A DNA stretch of 64,000 nucleotides from Nostoc commune NIES-4072 (GTDB taxonomy: Bacteria > Cyanobacteriota > Cyanobacteriia > Cyanobacteriales > Nostocaceae): positions 1,277,821-1,341,820 of the forward strand of contig NZ_BDUD01000001.1 in assembly GCF_003113895.1 (NCBI RefSeq), in the 5' to 3' direction. This document shows, piece by piece, positions 1 through 9,436 of this stretch; position 1 is the first letter of the stretch; each line of letters starts with the position of its first letter. The position numbers and the translations under genes were made by a program. The notes under the pieces were generated by a model. That model was not told the origin of the DNA. It worked only from the letters and a program-made list of their open reading frames with translations, and ran no database searches.

Positions 1-407
1 TTACTCACATGGCGCTAGTAGTCGATGAATATGGCGTGATTCAAGGATTAGTCACTCTCAACGACATCATGAGCGAAATCGTGGGTGATGTTCCTTCAAC
101 AGATGGGCAAGATCAACCACAAGCCATACAACGCGAAGATGGTTCCTGGCTTTTGGATGGGATGTTGCCTGTAGAGGAGTTTTTGGAACTTTTCGGTATG
201 GAAGAGTGGCAATCTGAAGAAAGCGGCAGTTATCAAACATTAGGTGGTTTTGTGATTACCCATTTAGGTCGTATTCCTGCCGCAACAGATCATTTTGAAT
301 GGCAAAGTATGCGAATTGAAGTGATGGATATGGATGGTAATCGCGTTGATAAGGTGCTAGTTATACCAAAGGGGAGTAAACCACCGGATACGGCAAAATC
401 TGAATAG
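1..407 (+). CDS. CorC/HlyC-type CBS-domain protein, C-terminal part
   Basis: This is the C-terminal part of a hemolysin-like/CorC-family membrane transporter. The frame is already open at base 3 (Thr-His codons precede the first visible Met), so the true start lies outside the window. HMALVVDEYG and LVTLNDIMSEIVG are the end of the second CBS domain. The last ~80 residues fit the transporter-associated CorC_HlyC domain (DGMLPVEEFLELFGM, then YQTLGGFVITHLGRIP). Full-length relatives carry an N-terminal DUF21 membrane domain, which cannot be seen here. Family members are linked to Mg/Co or Na-coupled export; the substrate cannot be read from this fragment. The stop is followed by a dispersed repeat. 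Confidence 0.85.
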   Translation, partial: THMALVVDEYGVIQGLVTLNDIMSEIVGDVPSTDGQDQPQAIQREDGSWLLDGMLPVEEFLELFGMEEWQSEESGSYQTLGGFVITHLGRIPAATDHFEWQSMRIEVMDMDGNRVDKVLVIPKGSKPPDTAKSE

Positions 408-408
408 C

Positions 409-528
409 ACCGCATGGCGGAAGTCAAAAGGAGCCAGCGCGTTGGGCTGCTCTGCCGACTTTTACCCCTACGGGGATCTTGCTACGCTCTTAGCGTTCCC
501 GCTCTTTAGCAACTAACGTTCAAAAGTC
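409..528. repeat. Dispersed ~110-bp intergenic repeat, copy 1
   Basis: Begins CCGCATGGCGGAAGTCAAAA and ends with CGTTCAAAAGTC. The same bounding blocks recur at 49711-49809, with a divergent middle that contains short GC-rich palindromes in both copies. No ORF of interest. It is followed by a TTGGGAATTGGGCATTG low-complexity tract up to about 605. Confidence 0.7.
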
Positions 529-627
529 AAAAAGCTTATTGGGCATTGGAGATTGGGAATTGGGCATTGATAATTATTGTTTACTATTTACTATGCACCA
601 TACCCAATCCTTTATTTATGCAATTTA

Positions 628-1809
628 TCAAGTCTTCGATAGACGTTGAACGGCCTCACCTGCTAACATTTGATGGGCTTGTGCCAAAAATTGGGGGATT
701 TTATCGGCGTGGGGATTACCAGTGAGACATTGCCGCAAGTCTAATTCGTCTAGGCGATCAGCTTTGTTGCCAGGAAACCAATGGCTGCCATTACCAAGCA
801 GGTTGTAACGCATTTTGGCATACTCTAGCAGATCGTAGGCGATCGCTAAGTTTCGCAGCCACAAAATCACCCGAATATTTACCTCCCCAGGGGTTTGGTC
901 AAAGGTTGGTAGATTTGTTTCCCAGGATTTTACCCAATCTTCTCCCAAAGTAGCGATCGCTTCTTCTTCCAACCTTGCTAAAATTGGCGGCAAAATTTCT
1001 GATGCCCGATCTACTAATTCTAAAGTCTTCAGGTGTTCATCAAAATCTTCTGGTTTTGCTGCTCCCAAACTCAGAGTATGTACCTCTTGATGACTCAGAC
1101 AAAATAAATCATTAAACACCATTGGACTTAAAGGGGCGCAAAGATTTACTAATTTTTGCGGTGGTTTATATAATAAACCTCCTTTATCAGATGGGCTAAT
1201 AATAAATACCCCCATATCGTGGCGTTTAGCTGCTTCAATTGCTGCCCAATTCCATTGATTAATGTAGTACCAGTGCAGATTCACATAATCAAATAGATTG
1301 GTATTAATTGTTTGCACAATTATATCTGTTGATCCGTGTGTAGAAAAGCCAATAAATCTAACTTTTCCCTCTGCTTGCAATTGCTGCGCTACTTCCAAAC
1401 AGCCACCTGGACGGATGCTGTCATCAAATGACTCAGCATGATTGATACCATGCAGCCCTAAAAGGTCAACATAATCTAGCTGGAGATTTTGCAATGATTG
1501 CTCAAATGTCTCGCGGAATTCTTTCGCATCTGCCTTTGGGCCGACTTTGGTCTGAACAATCAACTTTTCGCGGGGAAACTTGGGCAATATTCTCCCTAAT
1601 TGCATTTCGGAAGTTCCATAGCCACGGGCAGTTTCAATATGATTAATTCCAACATCGAGTGCCCTTCTAATAGTCGCTTCCAGATTCGCCTGGTTATCAG
1701 CAGGAATTTCATTATTGGGAACATCTTCCCATTTGAACTGATATCTCATGCCACCGCAGGAAAACACTGGCATCTGTAATTCTGTGCGTCCAAATCGTCT
1801 ATATAGCAT
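628..1809 (-). CDS. Aldo/keto reductase, large variant (393 aa)
   Basis: Predicted NAD(P)H-dependent aldo/keto reductase. The N-terminal TIM barrel starts FGRTELQMPVFSCGGMRY. The usual active-site region reads HIETARGYGTSE, so the catalytic Asp position is Glu here, followed by the Tyr. The catalytic Lys lies in IVQTKVGP and the His in DLLGLHGIN. The ~100-residue C-terminal extension is typical of the COG1453-like long reductases, but I see only one Cys in it (LRQCLTGN), so no 4Fe-4S cluster is evident. ATG start at 1809. It is a single gene downstream of, and on the same strand as, the NRPS, with 388 bp between them, so co-transcription is possible but not shown. Substrate unknown. Confidence 0.85.
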   Translation of the reverse strand: MLYRRFGRTELQMPVFSCGGMRYQFKWEDVPNNEIPADNQANLEATIRRALDVGINHIETARGYGTSEMQLGRILPKFPREKLIVQTKVGPKADAKEFRETFEQSLQNLQLDYVDLLGLHGINHAESFDDSIRPGGCLEVAQQLQAEGKVRFIGFSTHGSTDIIVQTINTNLFDYVNLHWYYINQWNWAAIEAAKRHDMGVFIISPSDKGGLLYKPPQKLVNLCAPLSPMVFNDLFCLSHQEVHTLSLGAAKPEDFDEHLKTLELVDRASEILPPILARLEEEAIATLGEDWVKSWETNLPTFDQTPGEVNIRVILWLRNLAIAYDLLEYAKMRYNLLGNGSHWFPGNKADRLDELDLRQCLTGNPHADKIPQFLAQAHQMLAGEAVQRLSKT

Positions 1810-2197
1810 CAGTAAATTGTGGATTGCTTACCAACTTAAAATCTAAAACAACAGCCATTCAAGGCTACAGTGCCACAATAACTACCTCTGTTCAATCTGT
1901 GACACTAGCAGGATTCATCGCATATTAAATTGATCAGGTCTTTTGGTTATTGGACTGCGACCAGTATTCCCGTTCCACAAAATAATTATCTCATCCTAGT
2001 TAGCACTAGCAAACATTTCTCTATTATTTTCCCAATTAGTTTTTAGGCTAAGATATGACAAAACCACCCAGCAGTGCTGAGTGAAGGTAGAAAAAATCCA
2101 AAATCCTTAAACCTCGTATCCTTTTAGTTTTTTTTCAATCCAAAATCAAAAATCAAAAATTGATTGACTTCTTTTGCTAAGGTAGCGGGTTGTCAGG
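1810..2197. other. Intergenic region with heptamer tract
   Basis: No credible gene. Contains a short A/T-rich heptamer-like tract (AATCCAAAATCAAAAATCAA) around 2138-2160, a typical Nostoc short tandem repeat, just past the NRPS stop codon. A palindromic CAGCAGTGCTG lies near 2070. No clear terminator. Confidence 0.5.
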
Positions 2198-5100
2198 TTA
2201 ATTCTTTGGAGACTGCGCTTGGATTAAGCAATTTCTTAATGTTTCGGCTAACAGCTGTACATGCGGCTCATTAAGTAGGCCAAGGTGAGATCCGGGAACA
2301 TAATGGATATCTAATCCTCCAGCAACTACTTCGCCCCAGCCGAATTGAGGATCGTATTGTGTGCCTATAGCTTCGTCCCGATTTTGATCCTCTGTTCGCA
2401 AGAGGATAACTCGGCCAGGGTAAACCGGGAAAGTATATTCACTAACAGCTTGAGTGTTAGCATCTATAATCTTTAAGTGCTTGTCACTTACAGGTATATC
2501 TAGTGCCACTTCTAAGTAACGGTCGTATGTATTTTGGAGCAGAGACTTACGCCAATAACTCCATCTGACAACTCTTTGCCAAAGGTAGGCTGGCCCTTGT
2601 TGAACGATATTATTTAAATGCAAGAAAACTCGCTTGAGAAATGACGCCCGCCAGCTATAACCTGGACGACAACTATCAAGCATAACTAGAATACCAACTT
2701 GTTCGCCTTGTTCTCGCAGTTGCCGAGCCATCTCGAAAGCAACCACACCTCCAAAAGAATAACCTCCCAGAAAATAAGGGCCATTGGGCTGAAGGGTCTG
2801 GATTTCTTGAATGTAGTGAGTTGCCATATCTTCAACCCGTGTATGGAAAGCATGTTTTCCATCTAACCCTTGTGGTTGTAGTCCGTAGAATGGTTGTTCT
2901 GGCCCTAGATGCTGTGCCAATTCACGGAAACACAAAACTTCTCCACCCAGTCCGTGAATACAGAAAAAAGGCGGCTTGGAACCATTGGGTTGAATTTCTA
3001 CCAAGGATGACCAAGTAGTTCTTGACTCGTCTAAGGTATTGACTAAAGTTTTGTTTGCGGCTAAATCATCTTGGCAGATTATTTGGGCTAAAGCCTCTAC
3101 AGTTCCTGACTGGAAGAGAATGGCAAGAGGCAGATTTTTATGAAATGTCTTCTCAATTTGCCAAAACAGTTTTACTGCTAATATCGAGTGTCCTCCTAGC
3201 TCAAAGAAGTTATCCTTAACACCAATGGGCTGGACACCTAAAGTCTGTTCCCAAATTTCTGTTAGCTGGCGTTCTACTTCATTGCGGGGAGCAACAAAGG
3301 TGGCTTCCGACTCTTGCCTTGATAAGTCGGGTGCTGGTAAGGCGCGGCGGTTTACCTTACCGTTGGGAGTTAGAGGCATGGTGGAAAGCAAGACGAAAGC
3401 GGAAGGTAGCATGTACTGTGGAAGCTTTGTCAAAAGGAAGCTCCGTATGTCACTAATTGTAGATGCCCAGTCTTGATTCGGGATAATGTAAGCTACTAAA
3501 CGTTGATCGCCAGGAACATCTTCACGGGCAATTACTACGGTTTGGAGTACATGCGGGTGCTGGGCTAATACCGTCTCAATTTCCCCTAACTCAATGCGTA
3601 TCCCACGGATCTTAACTTGATGATCTCGGCGACCGAGAATTGCTAGAGAGCCATCTGGACGATAGCAACCGCGATCGCCTGTATAATAAATCCAATCTTG
3701 TTCGTCATTCCGAAAGAGATTTTTGACAAACCGAGAACGGTTTTCATCTTGAGCATTTATGTAACCCAAAGTACGGAATGGCGTTCTTATAACTATCTCG
3801 CCTGGTTCCCCAATGCCACACAGTTGGTTATTTGGTGTTAAAACTAGTGCTTGGGTTTCAGGAAGCGGCAATCCTACTGGCTGTATCCCTGGTGTACACT
3901 CCACAGGTATTTTGTAATAACACTTCGCCAAAGTTGTCTCTGTCGGCCCATAGAGATTGACAATTTCACCTGATTCTGGAAAAGCATCGCGCCACCGATA
4001 TACCAGTGTTTCTTTGAGAGGTTCTCCAGCCAAGAATAACCAGCGTAAGTTACGTAGATAGACTCCTGACGGCACATTGGCTAACCATGATTGCGCCAGC
4101 GATGGAACTGTGTGCAGCACAGAAATTTGCTCATGTTCCAAGTAATTCAAAATTTTAGTTGGTTCTAAGTTATCCCCTTCCTCTGGCAAACACAGGGTTG
4201 CACCACTAGTCAAAGGTAAGAAGATATCTCTGAGAACTACATCAAAGGAAAGACCTGTTAATTGGGCAACCCGGTCTTGCTGACCAATTTCAAATGTTTG
4301 CCTCTGCCAGTTCAGAAAATGCGCCAGCCCTTTGTGACATCCCAGTACTCCCTTGGGTATACCAGTAGTGCCAGAAGTAAAGAAAATATAAGCTGGATCA
4401 TCGCCAGTGATTTCAGGTAAGTTTAGTTCTTTACTGCTGTCTTGTGGTGAGTTTATCGCTTCTCCTGTGTCTGGGTTTACACTGATGATTGTTAAAAAAT
4501 TGTATATTTCTTTATCTTCTGAACGCTGACTCTCTATATATAAGATATATTTAGCTTTAGCTTCCTTTAACATGAGCAGGTGGCGATCGCTAGGAAGTTT
4601 CGGATCGAGAGTCAGTAGAACACCACCACTCAAAAGTACAGCGTTCATACTCGCAATCAGTCCAAAGCTTCGTGTCCCGAACACGGCTACAACATCTCCC
4701 CGTTGGACTCCGTGAGACAAAATTACCCGTGCTAAAGCTTGAGCGCTTTTGCCCAATTCCCCATAATTCCAAGTGCGAGATCCTTGACGGAGTGCCGAAT
4801 GTTCTGGGGTGCGATTTACCCAAGAGGTAAACATTGTTGTTACCAATTCGTATCGAGGTTCTGGCAAAACCACCCTTGGTTCTGGTAGCAAAGTTCTGGC
4901 TTTTGGTGTCACAAGAGAATACAAACTAATCTGGCTATCCGTTGCAGCAACAATTTGCTCCAACAAATGATGGAATTGATTCAGCATTTCCATCATCCGC
5001 TCTGAAGCAAACAGATCAGTGTTGTAGACTAAATCAAGTTGGATTCCCTGATTTTTTTCTGTCACATACAAAGTTAAGTCGAACTTAGAAGCTGTTTCTA

Positions 5101-8100
5101 ACATCGAAACTGGTTCTATAGCCACCCCAGGTAGTTCCAGTTGGATATCCTTTAAGTTGAGCATATTAAACCACACTTGAAACAGTGGGTTACGGCTGGT
5201 ATCTCGCTCTGGTTGCAGTTCTTCTACCAATTTCTCGAAAGGCATATCTTGATGGGCATAAGCACCTAATGCCATCTGGCGAACTCGACTTAGCACTGAA
5301 CGAAAACTAGGATTACCGGAAAAATCAGTCCGTAAAACGACGGTATTAATAAAAAATCCGATTAACCCTTCAATTTCAGAACGGTTACGTCCAGCAATGG
5401 GAGAACCGATGAGAATATCTTCTTGCCCACTGTAGCGATGCAGGATTGTCCCAAAGGCCGCCAGCAAGGTCATGAATAGGGTAACACCTTCTTGACGCGA
5501 GAGTTCAATGAGCGATGAACTCAGAGTCTGCGGTAGCACGAGGGATTGAGCCGCCCCCTGGTAAGTTTGCACTGGTGGTCTTGGCCGGTCGGTAGGCAAT
5601 TCCAGTACAGTATTAGCACCTGCTAACTGGGTTTTCCAGTAGTTGATTTGACTGGAAAGGACTTCACCAGATAGCCATTGATGCTGCCACACAGCAAAAT
5701 CGGCATACTGAATAGGTAATTTTGCCAAAGGAGAAGGCTTACCGCTCAATAAGGCTTCATAAAGGGATGCTAACTGCTGCCAGAGAATACCCATTGACCA
5801 GCCATCGGAAGCGATGTGGTGCATCACTAGCAAAAGTATTTGCTCCTGTTCGTCTATCTGGAGCAAGCAAGCTCGCAACATTAAGTCAGATTCTAAGTTA
5901 AAGGGGCGTTTCGCCTCTTGATTTAGTAGAGATTGTATTTGCTCCTGTGTTACTTTGATTACTTTGAGTTCAACTGGCCGAGGCTTGCCAATAACTTGTA
6001 TGGGGCTACCATCCGGTGATGTAATAAAGTTTGTTCGCAGTGATTCATGATGAATGACGATCGCATTTAGTGCCTGTTGCAATATACTCGCCCTGAACTC
6101 GCCCGTTAAGCGCAGTGCATTGGAGATGATATAAGCTGGGCTGTTAGGTTCCAACTGCTCCAAAAACCACACTCGCTGCTGGGCAAAGGATAAAGGAATT
6201 GACTCGCGGTTGGCTATTAGAGGAATAGTCTGGTTTTGAGGATCATTTTCTTGAGTCTGGGTTTGAGCTATTGCTTGAGCTAAACTAGCGATCGTTGGAT
6301 TCTCAAATAGGATTTGCAACGGCATTTCTATCTGAAAGGCTTGGCGAACCCTAGACATGACTTGCGTCGCCAGCAGTGAATGGCCTCCCAATTCAAAAAA
6401 ATTGTCGTGAATGCCTACTTGTTCCAAACGCAAAACTTTTACCCAGATGCTAGCTAAGACTTCTTCTGTAGCATTCTGTGGTGGGACAAAGTTAGTTGAC
6501 ACAAGGTCAGATATATGCGGTGCAGGTAAAGCGCGGCGGTCTATTTTGCCGTTGGGGTTTAATGGCAGGTTGTCCAAAAATACAAAGCATCCAGGCACCA
6601 TATATTCAGGCAACCGACCTTGCAAAAAGCGACGTAATTCAATCTGACTAGGAATTTGCTCTGGGTTGGCAACAATATACGCTACGAGTTGCTTGTCACC
6701 AGGAATATCCTCTCTAGCTATGACTAAAGTCTGTGTCAGTGCCGGATGTTGACCTAATATCGCTTCAATTTCTCCCAATTCAATTCGGAAGCCACGAATT
6801 TTCACTTGGTAGTCAATACGACCAAGGAACTCGATATTACCGTCTGGTAGAAAACGTGCCAAATCCCCAGTTTTGTAAAGACGTGCCCCAACTTCAGAGC
6901 TAAAAGGGTTGAAAATGAACTTCTCTGTGGTTAATTCTGGACGGTTTAGATAGCCTCGCGCTAAACCAATCCCGCCAATGTGCAGTTCACCTGATTCACC
7001 AACAGGCACAGGCTGCAAATTTTCATTAAGGATGAAAATCTCTGCATTAGCAATGGGGCGACCAATAGGAGCAATGGTATAATTATTGCCGCGCTGACAA
7101 GTCCAGAAAGTGGCATCAATGGAAGCTTCTGTCGGGCCATAGCAATTATGGAAAACATTATCCAAATTCAGTTGGGCAAAAAAGCGCTCTATGAGTTCGC
7201 TAGGTAAAGCTTCACCACCGCAGGTAATATGCTTAAGAAATCGACAATTCTCAATTCCCTTCTCTTCTAGTAAAACACGTAGTATAGAAGGTACTAAGGC
7301 CAAGACAGTGATTTGCTGCTCAATAATCACCTTCACTAGGTAAGCAGTATCTTGCTGTCCACCAGGACGAGCCAGGATCAATTGCCCCCCAAAGCACAAT
7401 GGCCAGAATATCTGCCACACTGAGGGGTCGAAGCTAAAAGAGATAGTCAGTAAAACTTTATCTGCTGGAGTTAATTTAAAGTTTGTTTGCCGCCAATATA
7501 GTTGATTGCATATACCACGATGAGGTATCATTACCCCTTTAGGTTGTCCTGTAGAACCAGATGTGTAGATTACATAGATCAGGTTATCAAGCGTTGTTTG
7601 ATTTACAGGATTTTCTTGACTGTTTTGGATGTTACCTTGCCAGTTTGAGTCTAGACAAACCACTTGCGCCTGATGCGGTGGTAGGTTCTTAACCAATTTT
7701 TCTTGCGTTAACAACACTGATGCCTGGGTATCTGACAAGATGAAGGCTAAACGCTCTGGGGGATATGCCGGATCTAAAGGCACATAAGCGCCTCCAGCTT
7801 TGAGAATACCCAGTATTCCTACGATCATCTCCAAGGAGCGCTCAATGCAAATTCCCACAAGCACTTCAGACCCAACTCCCAAAGTACGTAGGTAATGCGC
7901 TAGTTGATTCGCCCGCTTATTTAACTGTTGATAAGTAAGTTGTATATCTTCAAATGCTACAGCAATTGCTTGAGGCGATCGCTCTACTTGCATCTCAAAC
8001 ATCTGATGGATGCACAGATCGTGATTAACTACTTGAGTGTTATTACATGCCTCTAAAACTTGAGTGCCAATAATGTGAGTTAAGGTATTTAACGGAATAT

Positions 8101-8137
8101 TTTGTTTATACTCTGGAGTCTGGCTATTTCTCTGCAT
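2198..8137 (-). CDS. Dimodular non-ribosomal peptide synthetase (A-PCP-C-A-PCP-TE)
   Basis: A 1979-residue NRPS with two amino-acid modules and a release domain. Domains in order: A1 (~50-540; YTSGSTGQPKGVM, YGPTEAS, GRIDYQVKIRGFRIELGEIE, NGKIDRRALP), PCP1 (LGGHSLLATQ, Ser ~584), C (~640-1090; HHIASDGWS), A2 (~1110-1600; FTSGTTGIPKGVLG, YGPTETT), PCP2 (LGGHSILAVK, ~1647), and TE (~1700-1979; nucleophile in GYSFGG ~1793, His in GSHLGLL ~1950). No condensation domain precedes A1, so it looks like an initiating module, and the TE suggests hydrolytic or cyclising release of a dipeptide-sized product. No MbtH, PPTase, tailoring enzyme or dedicated transporter is adjacent. Aligning to the PheA positions gives pocket residues D-P-W-A-I-C-C-I-D for A1 and D-V-R-H-F-A-L-L-A for A2; I do not assign substrates. 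ATG start, no strong Shine-Dalgarno. Confidence 0.95.
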   Translation of the reverse strand: MQRNSQTPEYKQNIPLNTLTHIIGTQVLEACNNTQVVNHDLCIHQMFEMQVERSPQAIAVAFEDIQLTYQQLNKRANQLAHYLRTLGVGSEVLVGICIERSLEMIVGILGILKAGGAYVPLDPAYPPERLAFILSDTQASVLLTQEKLVKNLPPHQAQVVCLDSNWQGNIQNSQENPVNQTTLDNLIYVIYTSGSTGQPKGVMIPHRGICNQLYWRQTNFKLTPADKVLLTISFSFDPSVWQIFWPLCFGGQLILARPGGQQDTAYLVKVIIEQQITVLALVPSILRVLLEEKGIENCRFLKHITCGGEALPSELIERFFAQLNLDNVFHNCYGPTEASIDATFWTCQRGNNYTIAPIGRPIANAEIFILNENLQPVPVGESGELHIGGIGLARGYLNRPELTTEKFIFNPFSSEVGARLYKTGDLARFLPDGNIEFLGRIDYQVKIRGFRIELGEIEAILGQHPALTQTLVIAREDIPGDKQLVAYIVANPEQIPSQIELRRFLQGRLPEYMVPGCFVFLDNLPLNPNGKIDRRALPAPHISDLVSTNFVPPQNATEEVLASIWVKVLRLEQVGIHDNFFELGGHSLLATQVMSRVRQAFQIEMPLQILFENPTIASLAQAIAQTQTQENDPQNQTIPLIANRESIPLSFAQQRVWFLEQLEPNSPAYIISNALRLTGEFRASILQQALNAIVIHHESLRTNFITSPDGSPIQVIGKPRPVELKVIKVTQEQIQSLLNQEAKRPFNLESDLMLRACLLQIDEQEQILLLVMHHIASDGWSMGILWQQLASLYEALLSGKPSPLAKLPIQYADFAVWQHQWLSGEVLSSQINYWKTQLAGANTVLELPTDRPRPPVQTYQGAAQSLVLPQTLSSSLIELSRQEGVTLFMTLLAAFGTILHRYSGQEDILIGSPIAGRNRSEIEGLIGFFINTVVLRTDFSGNPSFRSVLSRVRQMALGAYAHQDMPFEKLVEELQPERDTSRNPLFQVWFNMLNLKDIQLELPGVAIEPVSMLETASKFDLTLYVTEKNQGIQLDLVYNTDLFASERMMEMLNQFHHLLEQIVAATDSQISLYSLVTPKARTLLPEPRVVLPEPRYELVTTMFTSWVNRTPEHSALRQGSRTWNYGELGKSAQALARVILSHGVQRGDVVAVFGTRSFGLIASMNAVLLSGGVLLTLDPKLPSDRHLLMLKEAKAKYILYIESQRSEDKEIYNFLTIISVNPDTGEAINSPQDSSKELNLPEITGDDPAYIFFTSGTTGIPKGVLGCHKGLAHFLNWQRQTFEIGQQDRVAQLTGLSFDVVLRDIFLPLTSGATLCLPEEGDNLEPTKILNYLEHEQISVLHTVPSLAQSWLANVPSGVYLRNLRWLFLAGEPLKETLVYRWRDAFPESGEIVNLYGPTETTLAKCYYKIPVECTPGIQPVGLPLPETQALVLTPNNQLCGIGEPGEIVIRTPFRTLGYINAQDENRSRFVKNLFRNDEQDWIYYTGDRGCYRPDGSLAILGRRDHQVKIRGIRIELGEIETVLAQHPHVLQTVVIAREDVPGDQRLVAYIIPNQDWASTISDIRSFLLTKLPQYMLPSAFVLLSTMPLTPNGKVNRRALPAPDLSRQESEATFVAPRNEVERQLTEIWEQTLGVQPIGVKDNFFELGGHSILAVKLFWQIEKTFHKNLPLAILFQSGTVEALAQIICQDDLAANKTLVNTLDESRTTWSSLVEIQPNGSKPPFFCIHGLGGEVLCFRELAQHLGPEQPFYGLQPQGLDGKHAFHTRVEDMATHYIQEIQTLQPNGPYFLGGYSFGGVVAFEMARQLREQGEQVGILVMLDSCRPGYSWRASFLKRVFLHLNNIVQQGPAYLWQRVVRWSYWRKSLLQNTYDRYLEVALDIPVSDKHLKIIDANTQAVSEYTFPVYPGRVILLRTEDQNRDEAIGTQYDPQFGWGEVVAGGLDIHYVPGSHLGLLNEPHVQLLAETLRNCLIQAQSPKN

Positions 8138-9436
8138 TTTTTATATATCAACTCCATCAACAAATGCGATTATTTTAATTTATTATTTATTGTAAATGTT
8201 TTTACACAAAATTTTCTGCCAAATTGCACATTAATAAATGCTCTCAGGATAGAAGCCTAGCCAAGCTTAAGGTCAGTCCGGTGCGCGAAATACTTCTGGT
8301 TTGCAGTATCCAGGCTAATTATATACATCTTCAAACATAATTGATACTTAAAATTCTAGTTAATCAATTTTTATTAAACATAATGATTGCCGAAAATTTA
8401 CCAAGTATTTTATCCCTAACTAAAATTTTAAACGCATTTAAATTTTAAAAAAAATGTCTGATTACATTATGGAATTACAGTTAAAAACAAGCATTTAATT
8501 TCAATATTATTTTTGTTTACTTTACAAATGCCTTTTTGTATAAGTTTCAAGATGGTTTAAATACAAGGACTGAAAAGACTTTATCTTTTCCTACGAAAAT
8601 TTGCTGAAAGAAAAAACAATTATTACCCAATCTTCATTGTGTTTATTCAAATGTAAAAATACTGTAAAGCCAAAGAATTGATTCTCTGTGAGTAAGTAAA
8701 AATGTCTATAATGCAGATATAACAAGACTCAACAGATATTAACCACTGTTGATATTACTTTATGACCAATTCTCGAGAGATGCCCATGAAACTTACTCAG
8801 ACTCAACCAGAATGAAAACTTATGTAAAGTTTTGTAACGATAATCAAATTTTTGATGCATTTTGTTATATCTTATGTGTGTAAGTTTTGTTAATCAGTAA
8901 TCATGCGTAAACAAACAGACAACTTCTAAGCAAAGCTGAATTAGTCTAGCTAAACATGCTACAGTAATTTCCGAAGGCATATAGTTGCCTAATAGAAGTG
9001 AAAATCTGCAATGGAACTGTAGTAACTCAGTTCACCTCTTACGCACCTTAAAAATCCTTCCTAATACTTTTATCTCAGCTACTCGATTACCTGACCTACT
9101 TTATTATTTACGTCAGGAATTTTATTCTGCTATTAAGTTAACATTCACCAAAAAATCTTTGTTTTGGCATCTAAAGCTCAAAATTTCCAGGCTACACTGG
9201 ATTATAGCCTGCAATAAAAGCTAAGTATCTGGGTAGTAACTGCGCTCAACCGATCCTGGAAGATACTTTTGATCAAGAATTTAAATTTAAAATTAGTGCA
9301 AAGAAAATTTAGTGCAAAGAAAATGGTTAATTAGTAGGCTGTAAAGTCCAGGTTTCTTTGAAATAAAAATATGAGATTCCTTGCAGTATTAATATAAGCT
9401 TCCATCAAATTTTAACTACACCAAGTCTTTATAACT
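8138..9436. other. Long A/T-rich intergenic region between NRPS and EPS operon
   Basis: About 1.3 kb separating divergent NRPS and exopolysaccharide genes, presumably carrying promoters for both. I see no convincing gene: the best frame (79 codons from TTG at 8985) has no recognisable features. There is no long palindrome or terminator-like hairpin. Composition is strongly A/T rich. Confidence 0.5.

Noticed and set aside
8985..9224. 79-codon plus-strand frame upstream of the EPS operon
   Set aside because: Starts with TTG, no ribosome-binding site, A/T-driven composition and no family pattern.
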